In this document: positions 50,601 to 62,900 of the stretch, one piece after another
Layout: each line of letters opens with the position of its first letter
Position numbering within the stretch: position 1 is the stretch's first letter
From: Linanthus parryae
Taxonomy: Eukaryota > Streptophyta > Magnoliopsida > Ericales > Polemoniaceae
Direction: 5' to 3'
DNA: 64,000 bases
Assembly (NCBI GenBank): GCA_023055425.1
Contig: JALGPY010000010.1
Coordinates: 56,271,665 to 56,335,664 of the forward strand
Position numbers and translations under genes: made by a program
The notes under the pieces: model-generated
Database searches by the model: none
What the model was told of the DNA's origin: nothing
What the model saw: only the letters and a program-made list of their open reading frames with translations

Positions 50601-53600
50601 TAATCTTGCTCACCGATTAGTGGATTTTGGCCCCAGTATCTTGTGCGACATATATCAGTGCCAAAATGACGCCAAAATCTAATCAAGGATTTGGATCAAT
50701 GCAGAATAAGCAACAGACAAAGAGTCATAATCCAATATAGAACGTATCTAGGGTTCCAAGAAAAGTAGATTAATCGAATTCTGCCCACAAGCCGGGCATA
50801 TGTGGCTGAAAATCATAAAATATGCCAAAAAAGTATTTTCCCGACACTTTAACCTTACTGAAAGAAACGCGTACGCGAAGTTCGACCCAACCCAAAACGG
50901 GTTCAGGCTGAGGTCCGAATAGGCAATGGAAATATTACCAGAAATAGTAAGAAATAACTAAAAATGCCCGTTTAACTGGTCGAACAGCGGAATTTGGGGA
51001 TGAAGATGGACCCCGATGGAGCGTAGCTCAATCGTCCCCTCGTGCGTCTCGTCGAGAGCTTTCCGAATTGGGGTGGCTCGCGTCATTCTGATGCCCGTAG
51101 CCAAAGCTATGGCCCAAACAGTGCGGCGACACCAAAGTCCAGTAATCTTGCTTGTCGATTACTGGACTTTGGCCCCATGTCTTTTGAGAGATATATTAAC
51201 GCCCGATTGGTGGATTTTTTTGCCCCAATATCTCCAGTGACATATATTAACACCAAAATGCATTACTATTGCTTACCAATTTGTCCATTTTGTCAGCAAT
51301 TCATGTCTCACGAAATAATTGTATCAAAATCCACTAGTCTTGCTCACCGATTAGTGGATTTTGGCCCCAGTATCTTGTGCGACATATATCAGTGCCAAAA
51401 TGACGCCAAAATCTAATCAAGGCTTTGGATCAATGCAGAATAAGCAACAGACAAAGAGTCATAATCCAATATAGAACGTATCTAGGGTTCCAAGAAAAGT
51501 AGATTAATCGAATTCTGCCCACAAGCCGGGCATATGTGGCTGAAAATCATAAAATATGCCAAAAAAGTATTGTCCTGACACTTTAACCTTACTGAAAGAA
51601 ACGCGTACGCGAAGTTCGACCCAACCCAAAACGGGTTCAGGCTGAGGTCCGAATAGGCAATGGAAATATTACCAGAAATAGTAAGAAATAACTAAAAATT
51701 TCCGTTTAACTGGTCGAACGGCGAAATTTGGGGATGAAGATGGACCCCGATTGTCCCCTCGTGCGTCTCGTCGAGAGCTTTCCGAATTGGGGTGGCTCGC
51801 GTCATTCTGATGCCCGTAGCCAAAGCTATGGCCCAAACAGTGCGGCGACACCCAAAGTCCAGTAATCTTGCTTGTCGATTACTGGACTTTGGCCCCATGT
51901 CTTTTGAGAGATATATTAACGCCCGATTGGTGGATTTTTTTGCCCCAATATCTCCTGTGACATATATTAACACCAAAATGCATTACTATTGCTTACCAAT
52001 TTGTGCATTTTGTCAGCAATTCATGTCTCATGAAATAATTGTATCAAAATCCACTAATCTTGCTCACCGATTAGTGGATTTTGGCCCCAGTATCTTGTGC
52101 GACATATATCAGTGCCAAAATGACGCCAAAATCTAATCAAGGATTTGGATCAATGCAGAATAAGCAACAGACAAAGAGTCATAATCCAATATAGAACGTA
52201 TCTAGGGTTCCAAGAAAAGTAGATTAATCGAATTCTGCCCACAAGCCGGGCATATGTGGCTGAAAATCATAAAATATGCCAAAAAATTATTTTCCCGACA
52301 CTTTAACCTTACTGAAAGAAACGCGTACGCGAAGTTCGACCCAACCCAAAACGGGTTCAGGCTGAGGTCCGAATAGGCAATGGAAATATTACCAGAAATA
52401 GTAAGAAATAACTAAAAATGCCCGTTTAACTGGTCGAACGGCGTAATTTGGGGATGAAGATGGACCCCGATGGAGCGTAGCTCAATCGTCCCCTCGTGCG
52501 TCTCGTCGAGAGCTTTCCGAATTGGGGTGGCTCCCGTCATTCTGATGCCCGTAGCCAAAGCTATGGCCCAAACAGTGCGGCGACACCAAAGTCCAGTAAT
52601 CTTGCTTGTCGATTACTGGACTTTGGCCCCATGTCTTTTGAGAGATATATTAACGCCCGATTGGTGGATTTTTTTGCCCCAATATCTCCAGTGACATATA
52701 TTAACTCCAAAATGCATTACTATTGCTTACCAATTTGTCCATTTTGTCAGCAATTCATGTCTCACGAAATAATTGTATCAAAATCCACTAGTCTTGCTCA
52801 CCGATTAGTGGATTTTGGCCCCAGTATCTTGTGCGACATATATCAGTGCCAAAATGACGCCAAAATCTAATCAAGACTTTGGATCAATGCAGAATAAGCA
52901 ACAGACAAAGAGTCATAATCCAATATAGAACGTATCTAGGGTTCCAAGAAAAGTAGATTAATCGAATTCTGCCCACAAGCCGGGCATATGTGGCTGAAAA
53001 TCATAAAATATGCCAAAAAAGTATTGTCCCGACACTTTAACCTTACTGAAAGAAACGCGTACGCGAAGTTCGACCCAACCCAAAACGGGTTCAGGCTGAG
53101 GTCCGAATAGGCAATGGAAATATTACCAGAAATAGTAAGAAATAACTAAAAATTTTCGTTTAACTGGTCGAACGGCGAAATTTGGGGATGAAGATGGACC
53201 CCGATTGTCCCCTCGTGCGTCTCGTCGAGAGCTTTCCGAATTGGGGTGGCTCGCGTCATTCTGATGCCCGTAGCCAAAGCTATGGCCCAAACAGTGCGGC
53301 GACACCAAAGTCCAGTAATCTTGCTTGTCGATTACTGGACTTTGGCCCCATGTCTTTTGAGAGATATATTAACGCCCGATTGGTGGATTTTTTTGCCCCA
53401 ATATCTCCTGTGACATATATTAACACCAAAATGCATTACTATTGCTTACCAATTTGTGCATTTAGTCAGCAATTCATGTCTCACGAAATAATTGTATCAA
53501 AATCCACTAATCTTGCTCACCGATTAGTGGATTTTGGCCCCAGTATCTTGTGCGACATATATCAGTGCCAAAATGACGCCAAAATCTAATCAAGGATTTG

Positions 53601-53739
53601 GATCAATGCAGAATAAGCAACAGACAAAGAGTCATAATCCAATATAGAACGTATCTAGGGTTCCAAGAAAAGTAGATTAATCGAATTCTGCCCACAAGCC
53701 GGGCATATGTGGCTGAAAATCATAAAATATGCCAAAAAA
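47651..53739. repeat. Higher-order repeat: L-S-L-S tetramer, 2,907 bp, two copies
   Basis: Bases 47651-50832 and 50558-53739 match at 2,907 bp. I noticed one difference (CTCATGAAAT at 52028 against CTCACGAAAT at 49121). Anchors are 48135, 48854, 49589, 50308 and then 51042, 51761, 52496, 53215. Markers are TCTCCAGTGAC, CACTAGTCTTGC, an extra C in GACACCCAAAG (48943, 51850), AAAAAATTATTTTCC, GGCGTAATTT, GGCTCCCGTC, TTAACTCCAAAATG, CAAGACTTTGG, AAATTTTCGTTT and GCATTTAGTCAGC. Confidence 0.92.
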
Positions 53740-56700
53740 TTATTTTCCCGACACTTTAACCTTACTGAAAGAAACGCGTACGCGAAGTTCGACCCAACCC
53801 AAAACGGGTTCAGGCTGAGGTCCGAATAGGCAATGGAAATATTACCAGAAATAGTAAGAAATAACTAAAAATGCCCGTTTAACTGGTTGAACGGCGTAAT
53901 TTGGGGATGAAGATGGACCCCGATGGAGCGTAGCTCAATCGTCCCCTCGTGCGTCTCGTCGAGAGCTTTCCGAATTGGGGTGGCTCCCGTCATTCTGATG
54001 CCCGTAGCCAAAGCTATGGCCCAAACAGTGCGGCGACACCAAAGTCCAGTAATCTTGCTTGTCGATTACTGGACTTTGGCCCCATGTCTTTTGAGAGATA
54101 TATTAACGCCCGATTGGTGGATTTTTTTGCCCCAATATCTCCAGTGACATATATTAACACCAAAATGCATTACTATTGCTTACCAATTTGTCCATTTTGT
54201 CAGCAATTCATGTCTCACGAAATAATTGTATCAAAATCCACTAGTCTTGCTCACCGATTAGTGGATTTTGGCCCCAGTATCTTGTGCGACATATATCAGT
54301 GCCAAAATGACGCCAAAATCTAATCAAGGCTTTGGATCAATGCAGAATAAGCAACAGACAAAGAGTCATAATCCAATATAGAACGTATCTAGGGTTCCAA
54401 GAAAAGTAGATTAATCGAATTCTGCCCACAAGCCGGGCATATGTGGCTGAAAATCATAAAATATGCCAAAAAAGTATTGTCCCGACACTTTAACCTTACT
54501 GAAAGAAACGCGTACGCGAAGTTCGACCCAACCCAAAACGGGTTCAGGCTGAGGTCCGAATAGGCAATGGAAATATTACCAGAAATAGTAAGAAATAACT
54601 AAAAATTTCCGTTTAACTGGTCGAACGGCGAAATTTGGGGATGAAGATGGACCCCGATTGTCCCCTCGTGCGTCTCGTCGAGAGCTTTCCGAATTGGGGT
54701 GGCTCGCGTCATTCTGATGCCCGTAGCCAAAGCTATGGCCCAAACAGTGCGGCGACACCAAAGTCCAGTAATCTTGCTTGTCGATTACTGGATTTGGCCC
54801 CATGTCTTTTGAGAGATATATTAACGCCCGATTGGTGGATTTTTTTGCCCCAATATCTCCTCTGACATATATTAACACCAAAATGCATTACTATTGCTTA
54901 CCAATTTGTGCATTTTGTCAGCAATTCATGTCTCACGAAATAATTGTATCAAAATCCACTAATCTTGCTCACCGATTAGTGGATTTTGGCCCCAGTATCT
55001 TGTGCGACATATATCAGTGCCAAAATGACGCCAAAATCTAATCAAGGATTTGGATCAATGCAGAATAAGCAACAGACAAAGAGTCATAATCCAATATAGA
55101 ACGTATCTAGGGTTCCAAGAAAAGTAGATTAATCGAATTCTGCCCACAAGCCGGGCATATGTGGCTGAAAATCATAAAATATGCCAAAAAAGTATTTTCC
55201 CGACACTTTAACCTTACTGAAAGAAACGCGTACGCGAAGTTCGACCCAACCCAAAACGGGTTCAGGCTGAGGTCCGAATAGGCAATGGAAATATTACCAG
55301 AAATAGTAAGAAATAACTAAAAATGCCCGTTTAACTGGTCGAACGGCGTAATTTGGGGATGAAGATGGACCCCGATGGAGCGTAGCTCAATCGTCCCCTC
55401 GTGCGTCTCGTCCAGAGCTTTCCGAATTGGGGTGGCTCGCGTCATTCTGATGCCCGTAGCCAAAGCTACGGCCCAAACAGTGCGGCGACACCAAAGTCCA
55501 GTAATCTTGCTTGTCGATTACTGGACTTTGGCCCCATGTCTTTTGAGAGATATATTAACGCCCGATTGGTGGATTTTTTTGCCCCAATATCTCCTGTGAC
55601 ATATATTAACACCAAAATGCATTACTATTGCTTACCAATTTGTCCATTTTGTCAGCAATTCATGTCTCACGAAATAATTGTATCAAAATCCACTAATCTT
55701 GCTCACCGATTAGTGGATTTTGGCCCCAGTATCTTGTGCGACATATATCAGTGCCAAAATGACGCCAAAATCTAATCAAGGCTTTGGATCAATGCAGAAT
55801 AAGCAACAGACAAAGAGTCATAATCCAATATAGAACGTATCTAGGGTTCCAAGAAAAGTAGATTAATCGAATTCTGCCCACAAGCCGGGCATATGTGGCT
55901 GAAAATCATAAAATATGCCAAAAAAGTATTGTCCCGACACTTTAACCTTACTGAAAGAAACGCGTACGCGAAGTTCGACCCAACCCAAAACGGGTTCAGG
56001 CTGAGGTCCGAATAGGCAATGGAAATATTACCAGAAATAGTAAGAAATAGCTAAAAATTTCCGTTTAACTGGTCGAACGGCGAAATTTGGGGATGAAGAT
56101 GGACCCCGATTGTCCCCTCGTGCGTCTCGTCGAGAGCTTTCCGAATTGGGGTGGCTCGCGTCATTCTGATGCCCGTAGCCAAAGCTATGGCCCAAACAGT
56201 GCGGCGACACCAAAGTCCAGTAATCTTGCTTGTCGATTACTGGACTTTGGCCCCATGTCTTTTGAGAGATATATTAACGCCCAATTGGTGGATTTTTTTG
56301 CCCCAATATCTCCTGTGACATATATTAACACCAAAATGCATTACTATTGCTTACCAATTTGTCCATTTTGTCAGCAATTCATGTCTCACGAAATAATTGT
56401 ATCAAAATCCACTAATCTTGCTCACCGATTAGTGGATTTTGGCCCCATTATCTTGTGCGACATATATCAGTGCCAAAATGACGCCAAAATCTAATCAAGG
56501 CTTTGGATCAATGCGGAATAAGCAACAGACATAGAGTCATAAACCAATGTAGAACGTATCTAGGGTTCCAAGAAAAGTAGATTAATCGAATTCTGCCCAC
56601 AAGCCGGGCATATGTAGCTGAAAATCATAAAATATGCCAAAAAAGTATTGTCCCGACACTTTAACCTTACTGAAAGAAACGCGTACGCGAAGTTCGACCC

Positions 56701-56829
56701 AACCCAAAACGGGTTCAGGCTGAGGTCCGAATAGGCATTGGAAATATTACCAGAAATAGTAAGAAATAATTAAAAATTCCCGTTTGACTGGTCGAACGGC
56801 GGAATTTGGGGATGAAGATGGACCCCCTC
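53740..56829. repeat. L/S alternating units (anchors 53949, 54668, 55401, 56120)
   Basis: The unit at 53949 continues the preceding tetramer pattern only in part. It has GGCTCCCGTC and TCTCCAGTGAC like 49589 and 52496, but TTAACACC instead of TTAACTCC, and GGTTGAACGG. The unit at 54668 has a one-base loss in the H1 right arm (CTGGATTTGGCC near 54787) and CTCCTCTGAC. The unit at 55401 has CGTCCAGAGC and AAGCTACGGCCC. The unit at 56120 introduces the right-end markers CCCCATTATC, CAATGTAGAACG and CATATGTAGC. Confidence 0.87.
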
Positions 56830-56830
56830 G
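56821..56830. repeat. Indel hotspot, XS allele (24-nt loss, GACCCCCTCG)
   Basis: Here the cassette and one C-run are gone, leaving GACCCCCTCG. Anchors 56830, 57540, 58985, 61882 and 62592 share this form. The unit with anchor 9124 has a 25-nt version, GACCCCTCG (9116-9124), one C shorter. Both fit deletion between the two C-runs that flank the cassette. XS units in the right end usually also carry TTCCCGTTTGAC upstream. The unit at 62592 is an exception, with an L-like upstream part. Confidence 0.8.
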
Positions 56831-59800
56831 TGCGTCTCGTCGAGAGCTTTCCGAATTGGGGTGGCTCGCGTCATTCTGATGCCCGTAGCCAAAGCTATGG
56901 CCCAAACAGTGCGGCGACACCAAAGTCCAGTAATCTTGCTTGTCGATTACTGGACTTTGGCCCCATGTCTTTTGAGAGATATATTAACGCCCGATTGGTG
57001 GATTTTTTTGCCCCAATATCTCCTGTGACATATATTAACACCAAAATGCATTACTATTGCTTACCAATTTGTGCATTTTGTCAGCAATTCATGTCTCACG
57101 AAATAATTGTATCAAAATCCACTAATCTTGCTCATCGATTAGTGGATTTTGGCCCCAGTATCTTGTGCGACATATATCAGTGCCAATATGACGCCAAAAT
57201 CTAATCAAGGCTTTGGATCAATGCGGAATAAGCAACAGACAAAGAGTCATAATCCAATATAGAACGTATCTAGGGTTCCAAGAAAAGTAGATTAATCGAA
57301 TTCTGCCCACAAGCCGGGCATATGTGGCTGAAAATCATAAAATATGCCAAAAAAGTATTGTCCCGACACTTTAACCTTACTGAAAGAAACGCGTACGCGA
57401 AGTTCGACCCAACCCAAAACTGGTTCAGGCTGAGGTCCGAATAGGCAATGGAAATATTACCAGAAATAGTAAGAAATAATTAAAAGTTCCCGTTTGACTG
57501 GTCGAACAGCGGAATTTGGGGATGAAGATGGACCCCCTCGTGCGTCTCGTCGAGAGCTTTCCGAATTGGGGTGGCTCGCGTCATTCTGATGCCCGTAGCC
57601 AAAGCTATGGCCCAAACAGTGCGGCGACACCAAAGTCCAGTAATCTTGCTTGTCGATGACAGGACTTTGGCCCCATGTCTTTTGAGAGATATATTAACGC
57701 CCGATTGGTGGATTTTTTTGCCCCAATATCTCCTGTGACATATATTAACACCAAAATGCACTACTATTGCTTACCAATTTGTGCATTTTGTCAGCAATTC
57801 ATGTCTCACGAAATAATTGTATCAAAATCCACTAATCTTGCTCACCGATTAGTGGATTTTGGCCCCAGTATCTTGTGCGACATATATCAGTGCCAAAATG
57901 ACGCCAAAATCTAATCAAGGATTTGGATCAATGCAGAATAAGCAACAGACAAAGAGTCATAATCCAATATAGAACGTATCTAGGGTTCCAAGAAAAGTAG
58001 ATTATTCGAATTCTGCCCACAAGCCGGGCATATGTGGCTGAAAATCATAAAATATGCCAAAAAAGTATTTTCCCGACACTTTAACCTTACTAAAAGAAAC
58101 GCGTACGCGAAGTTCGACCCAACCCAAAACGGGTTCAGGCTGAGGTCCGAATAGGCAATGGAAATATTACCAGAAATAGTACGAAATAACTAAAAATGCC
58201 CGTTTAACTGGTCGAACGGCGGAATTTGGGGATGAAGATGGACCCCGATGGAGCGTAGCTCAATCGTCCCCTCGTGCGTCTCGTCGAGAGCTTTCCGAAT
58301 TGGGGTGGCTCGCGTCATTCTGATGCCCGTAGCCAAAGCTATGGCCCAAACAGTGCGGCGACACCAAAGTCCAGTAATCTTGCTTGTCGATTACTGGACT
58401 TTGGCCCCATGTCTTTTGAGAGATATATTAACGCCCGATTGGTGGATTTTTTTGCCCCAATATCTCCTGTGACATATATTAACACCAAAATGCATTACTA
58501 TTGCTTACCAATTTGTGCATTTTGTCAGCAATTCATGTCTCACGAAATAATTGTATCAAAATCCACTAATCTTGCTCATCGATTAGTGGATTTTGGCCCC
58601 AGTATCTTGTGCGACATATATCAGTGCCAAAATGACGCCAAAATCTAATCAAGGCTTTGGATCAATGCGGAATAAGCAACAGACAAAGAGTCATAATCCA
58701 ATATAGAACGTATCTAGGGTTCCAAGAAAAGTAGATTAATCGAATTCTGCCCACAAGCCGGGCATATGTGGCTGAAAATCATAAAATATGCCAAAAAAAG
58801 TATTGTCCCGACACTTTAACCTTACTGAAAGAAACGCGTACGCGAAGTTCGACCCAACCCAAAACGGGTTCAGGCTGAGGTCCGAATAGGCAATGGAAAT
58901 ATTACCAGAAATAGTAAGAAATAATTAAAAGTTCCCGTTTGACTGGTCGAACAGCGGAATTTGGGGATGAAGATGGACCCCCTCGTGCGTCTCGTCGAGA
59001 GCTTTCCGAATTGGGGTGGCTCGCGTCATTCTGATGCCCGTAGCCAAAGCTATGGCCCAAACAGTGCGGCGACACCAAAGTCCAGTAATCTTGCTTGTCG
59101 ATGACTGGACTTTGGCCCCATGTCTTTTGAGAGATATATTAACGCCCGATTGGTGGATTTTTTTGCCCCAATATCTCCTGTGACATATATTAACACCAAA
59201 ATGCACTACTATTGCTTACCAATTTGTGCATTTTGTCAGCAATTCATGTCTCACGAAATAATTGTATCAAAATCCACTAATCTTGCTCACCGATTAGTGG
59301 ATTTTGGCCCCAGTATCTTGTGCGACATATATCAGTGCCAAAATGACGCCAAAATCTACTCAAGGATTTGGATCAATGCAGAATAAGCAACAGACAAAGA
59401 GTCATAATCCAATATAGAACGTATCTAGGGTTCCAAGAAAAGTAGATTATTCGAATTCTGCCCACAAGCCGGGCATATGTGGCTGAAAATCATAAAATAT
59501 GCCAAAAAAGTATTTTCCCGACACTTTAACCTTACTAAAAGAAACGCGTACGCGAAGTTCGACCCAACCCAAAACGGGTTCAGGCTGAGGTCCGAATAGG
59601 CAATGGAAATATTACCAGAAATAGTAATAAATAACTAAAAATGCCCGTTTAACTGGTCGAACGGCGGAATTTGGGGATGAAGATGGACCCCGATGGAGCG
59701 TAGCTCAATCGTCCCCTCGTGCGTCTCGTCGAGAGCTTTCCGAATTGGGGTGGCTCGCGTCATTCTGATGCCCGTAGCCAAAGCTATGGCCCAAACAGTG

Positions 59801-59960
59801 CGGCGACACCAAAGTCCAGTAATCTTGCTTGTCGATTACTGGACTTTGGCCCCATGTCTTTTGAGAGATATATTAACGCCCGATTGGTGGATTTTTTTGC
59901 CCCATTATCTCCTGTGACATATATTAACACCAAAATGCATTACTATTGCTTACCAATTTG
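56830..59960. repeat. Higher-order repeat: XS-L dimer, ~1,445 bp, two copies
   Basis: Anchors are 57540, 58274, 58985 and 59719, with 56830 partly joining. Shared markers at 1,445 bp are AAAAGTTCCCG, GAACAGCGG, TTGTCGATGAC in the H1 arm, GCACTACTATTGC, TAGATTATTCGAATTC and TTACTAAAAGAAACG. The second copy has one extra A in the A-run at 58792-58798. Differences such as CGATGACAGG against CGATGACTGG and ATCTAATC against ATCTACTC show some divergence. Confidence 0.85.
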
Positions 59961-62900
59961 TCCATTTTGTCAGCAATTCATGTCTCACGAAATAATTGTA
60001 TCAAAATCCACTAATCTTGCTCACCGATTAGTGGATTTTGGCCCCAGTATCTTGTGCGACATATATCAGTGCCAAAATGACGCCAAAATCTAATCAAGGC
60101 TTTGGATCAATGCAGAATAAGCAACAGACAAAGAGTCATAATCCAATATAGAACGTATCTAGGGTTCCAAGAAAAGTAGATTAATCGAATTCTGCCCACA
60201 AGCCGGGCATATGTGGCTGAAAATCATAAAATATGCCAAAAAAGTATTTTCCCGACACTTTAACCTTACTGAAAGAAACGCGTACGCGAAGTTCGACCCA
60301 ACCCAAAACGGGTTCACGCTGAGGTCCGAATAGGCAATGGAAATATTACCAGAAATAGTAAGAAATAACTAAAAATGCCCGTTTAACTGGTCGAACGGCG
60401 TAATTTGGGGATGAAGATGGACCCCGATGGAGCGTAGCTCAATCGTCCCCTCGTGCGTCTCGTCGAGAGCTTTCCGAATTGGGGTGGCTCGCGTCATTCT
60501 GATGCCCGTAGCCAAAGCTATGGCCCAAACAGTGCGGCGACACCAAAGTCCAGTAATCTTGCTTGTCGATTACTGGACTTTGGCCCCATGTCTTTTGAGA
60601 GATATATTAACGCCCGATTGGTGGATTTTTTTGCCCCAATATCTCCTGTGACATATATTAACACCAAAATCCATTACTATTGCTTACCAATTTGTCCATT
60701 TTGTCAGAAATTCATGTCTCACGAAATAATTGTATCAAAATCCACTAATCTTGCTCACCGATTAGTGGATTTTGGCCCCAGTATCTTGTGCGACATATAT
60801 CAGTGCCAAAATGACGCCAAAATCTAATCAAGGCTTTGGATCAATGCAGAATAAGCAACAGACAAAGAGTCATAATCCAATATAGAACGTATCTAGGGTT
60901 CCAAGAAAAGTAGATTAATCGAATTCTGCCCACAAGCCGGGCATATGTGGCTGAAAATCATAAAATATGCCAAAAAAGTATTGTCCCCACACTTTAACCT
61001 TACTAAAAGAAACGCGTACGCGAAGTTCGACCCAACCCAAAACGGGTTCAGGCTGAGGTTCGAATAGGCAATGGAAATATTACCAGAAATAGTAAGAAAT
61101 AACTAAAAATTTCCGTTTAACTGGTCGAACGGCGAAATTTGGGGATGAAGATGGACCCCGATTGTCCCCTCGTGCGTCTCGTCAAGAGCTTTCCGAATTG
61201 GGGTGGCTCGCGTCATTCTGATGCCCGTAGCCAAAGCTATGGCCCAAACAGTGCGGCGACACCAAAGTCCAGTAATCTTGCTTGTCGATTACTGGACTTT
61301 GGCCCCATGTCTTTTGAGAGATATATTAACGCCCGATTGGTGGATTTTTTTGCCCCAATATCTCCTGTGACATATATTAACACCAAAATGCATTTTTATT
61401 GCTTACCAATTTGTCCATTTTGTCAGCAATTCATGTCTCACGAAATAATTGTATCAAAATCCACTAATCTTGCTCACCGATTAGTGGATTTTGGCCCCAT
61501 TATCTTGTGCGACATATATCAGTGCCAAAATGACGCCAAAATCTAATCAAGGCTTTGGATCAATGCGGAATAAGCAACAGACATAGAGTCATAAACCAAT
61601 GTAGAACGTATCTAGGGTTCCAAGAAAAGTAGATTAATCGAATTCTGCCCACAAGCCGGGCATATGTAGCTGAAAATCATAAAATATGCCAAAAAAGTAT
61701 TGTCCCGACACTTTAACCTTACTGAAAGAAACGCGTACGCGAAGTTCGACCCAACCCAAAACGGGTTCAGGCTGAGGTCCGAATAGGCAATGGAAATATT
61801 ACCTGAAATAGTAAGAAATAATTAAAAATTCCCGTTTGACTGGTCGAACGGCGGAATTTGGGGATGAAGATGGACCCCCTCGTGCGTCTCGTCGAGAGCT
61901 TTCCGAATTGGGGTGGCTCGCGTCATTCTGATGCCCGTAGCCAAAGCTATGGCCCAAACAGTGCGGCGACACCAAAGTCCAGTAATCTTGCTTGTCGATT
62001 ACTGGACTTTGGCCGCATGTCTTTTGAGAGATATATTAACGCCCGATTGGTGGATTTTTTGGCCCCAATATCTCCTGTGACATATATTAACACCAAAATG
62101 CATTACTATTGCTTACCAATTTGTGCATTTTGTCAGCAATTCATGTCTCACGAAATAATTGTATCAAAATCCACTAATCTTGCTCATCGATTAGTGGATT
62201 TTGGCCCCAGTATCTTGTGCGACATATATCAGTGCCAAAATGACGCCAAAATCTAATCAAGGCTTTGGATCAATGCGGAATAAGCAACAGACAAAGAGTC
62301 ATAATCCAATATAGAACGTATCTAGGGTTCCAAGAAAAGTAGATTAATCGAATTCTGCCCACAAGCCGGGCATATGTGGCTGAAAATCATAAAATATGCC
62401 AAAAAAGTATTTTCCCGACACTTTAACCTTACTGAAAGAAACGCGTACGCGAAGTTCGACCCAACCCAAAACGGGTTCAGGCTGAGGTCCGAATAGGCAA
62501 TGGAAATATTACCAGAAATAGTAAGAAATAACTAAAAATGCCCGTTTAACTGGTCGAACGGCGGAATTTGGGGATGAAGATGGACCCCCTCGTGCGTCTC
62601 GTCGAGAGCTTTCCGAATTGGGGTGGCTCGCGTCATTCTGATGCCCGTAGCCAAAGCTATGGCCCAAACAGTGCGGCGACACCAAAGTCCAGTAATCTTG
62701 CTTGTCGATTACTGGACTTTGGCCCCATGTCTTTTGAGAGATATATTAACGCCCGACTGGTGGATTTTTTTGCCCCAATATCTCCTGTGACATATATTAA
62801 CACCAAAATGCATTACTATTGCTTACCAATTTGTCCATTTTGTCAGAAATTCATGTCTCACGAAATAATTGTATCAAAATCCACTAATCTTGCTCACCGA

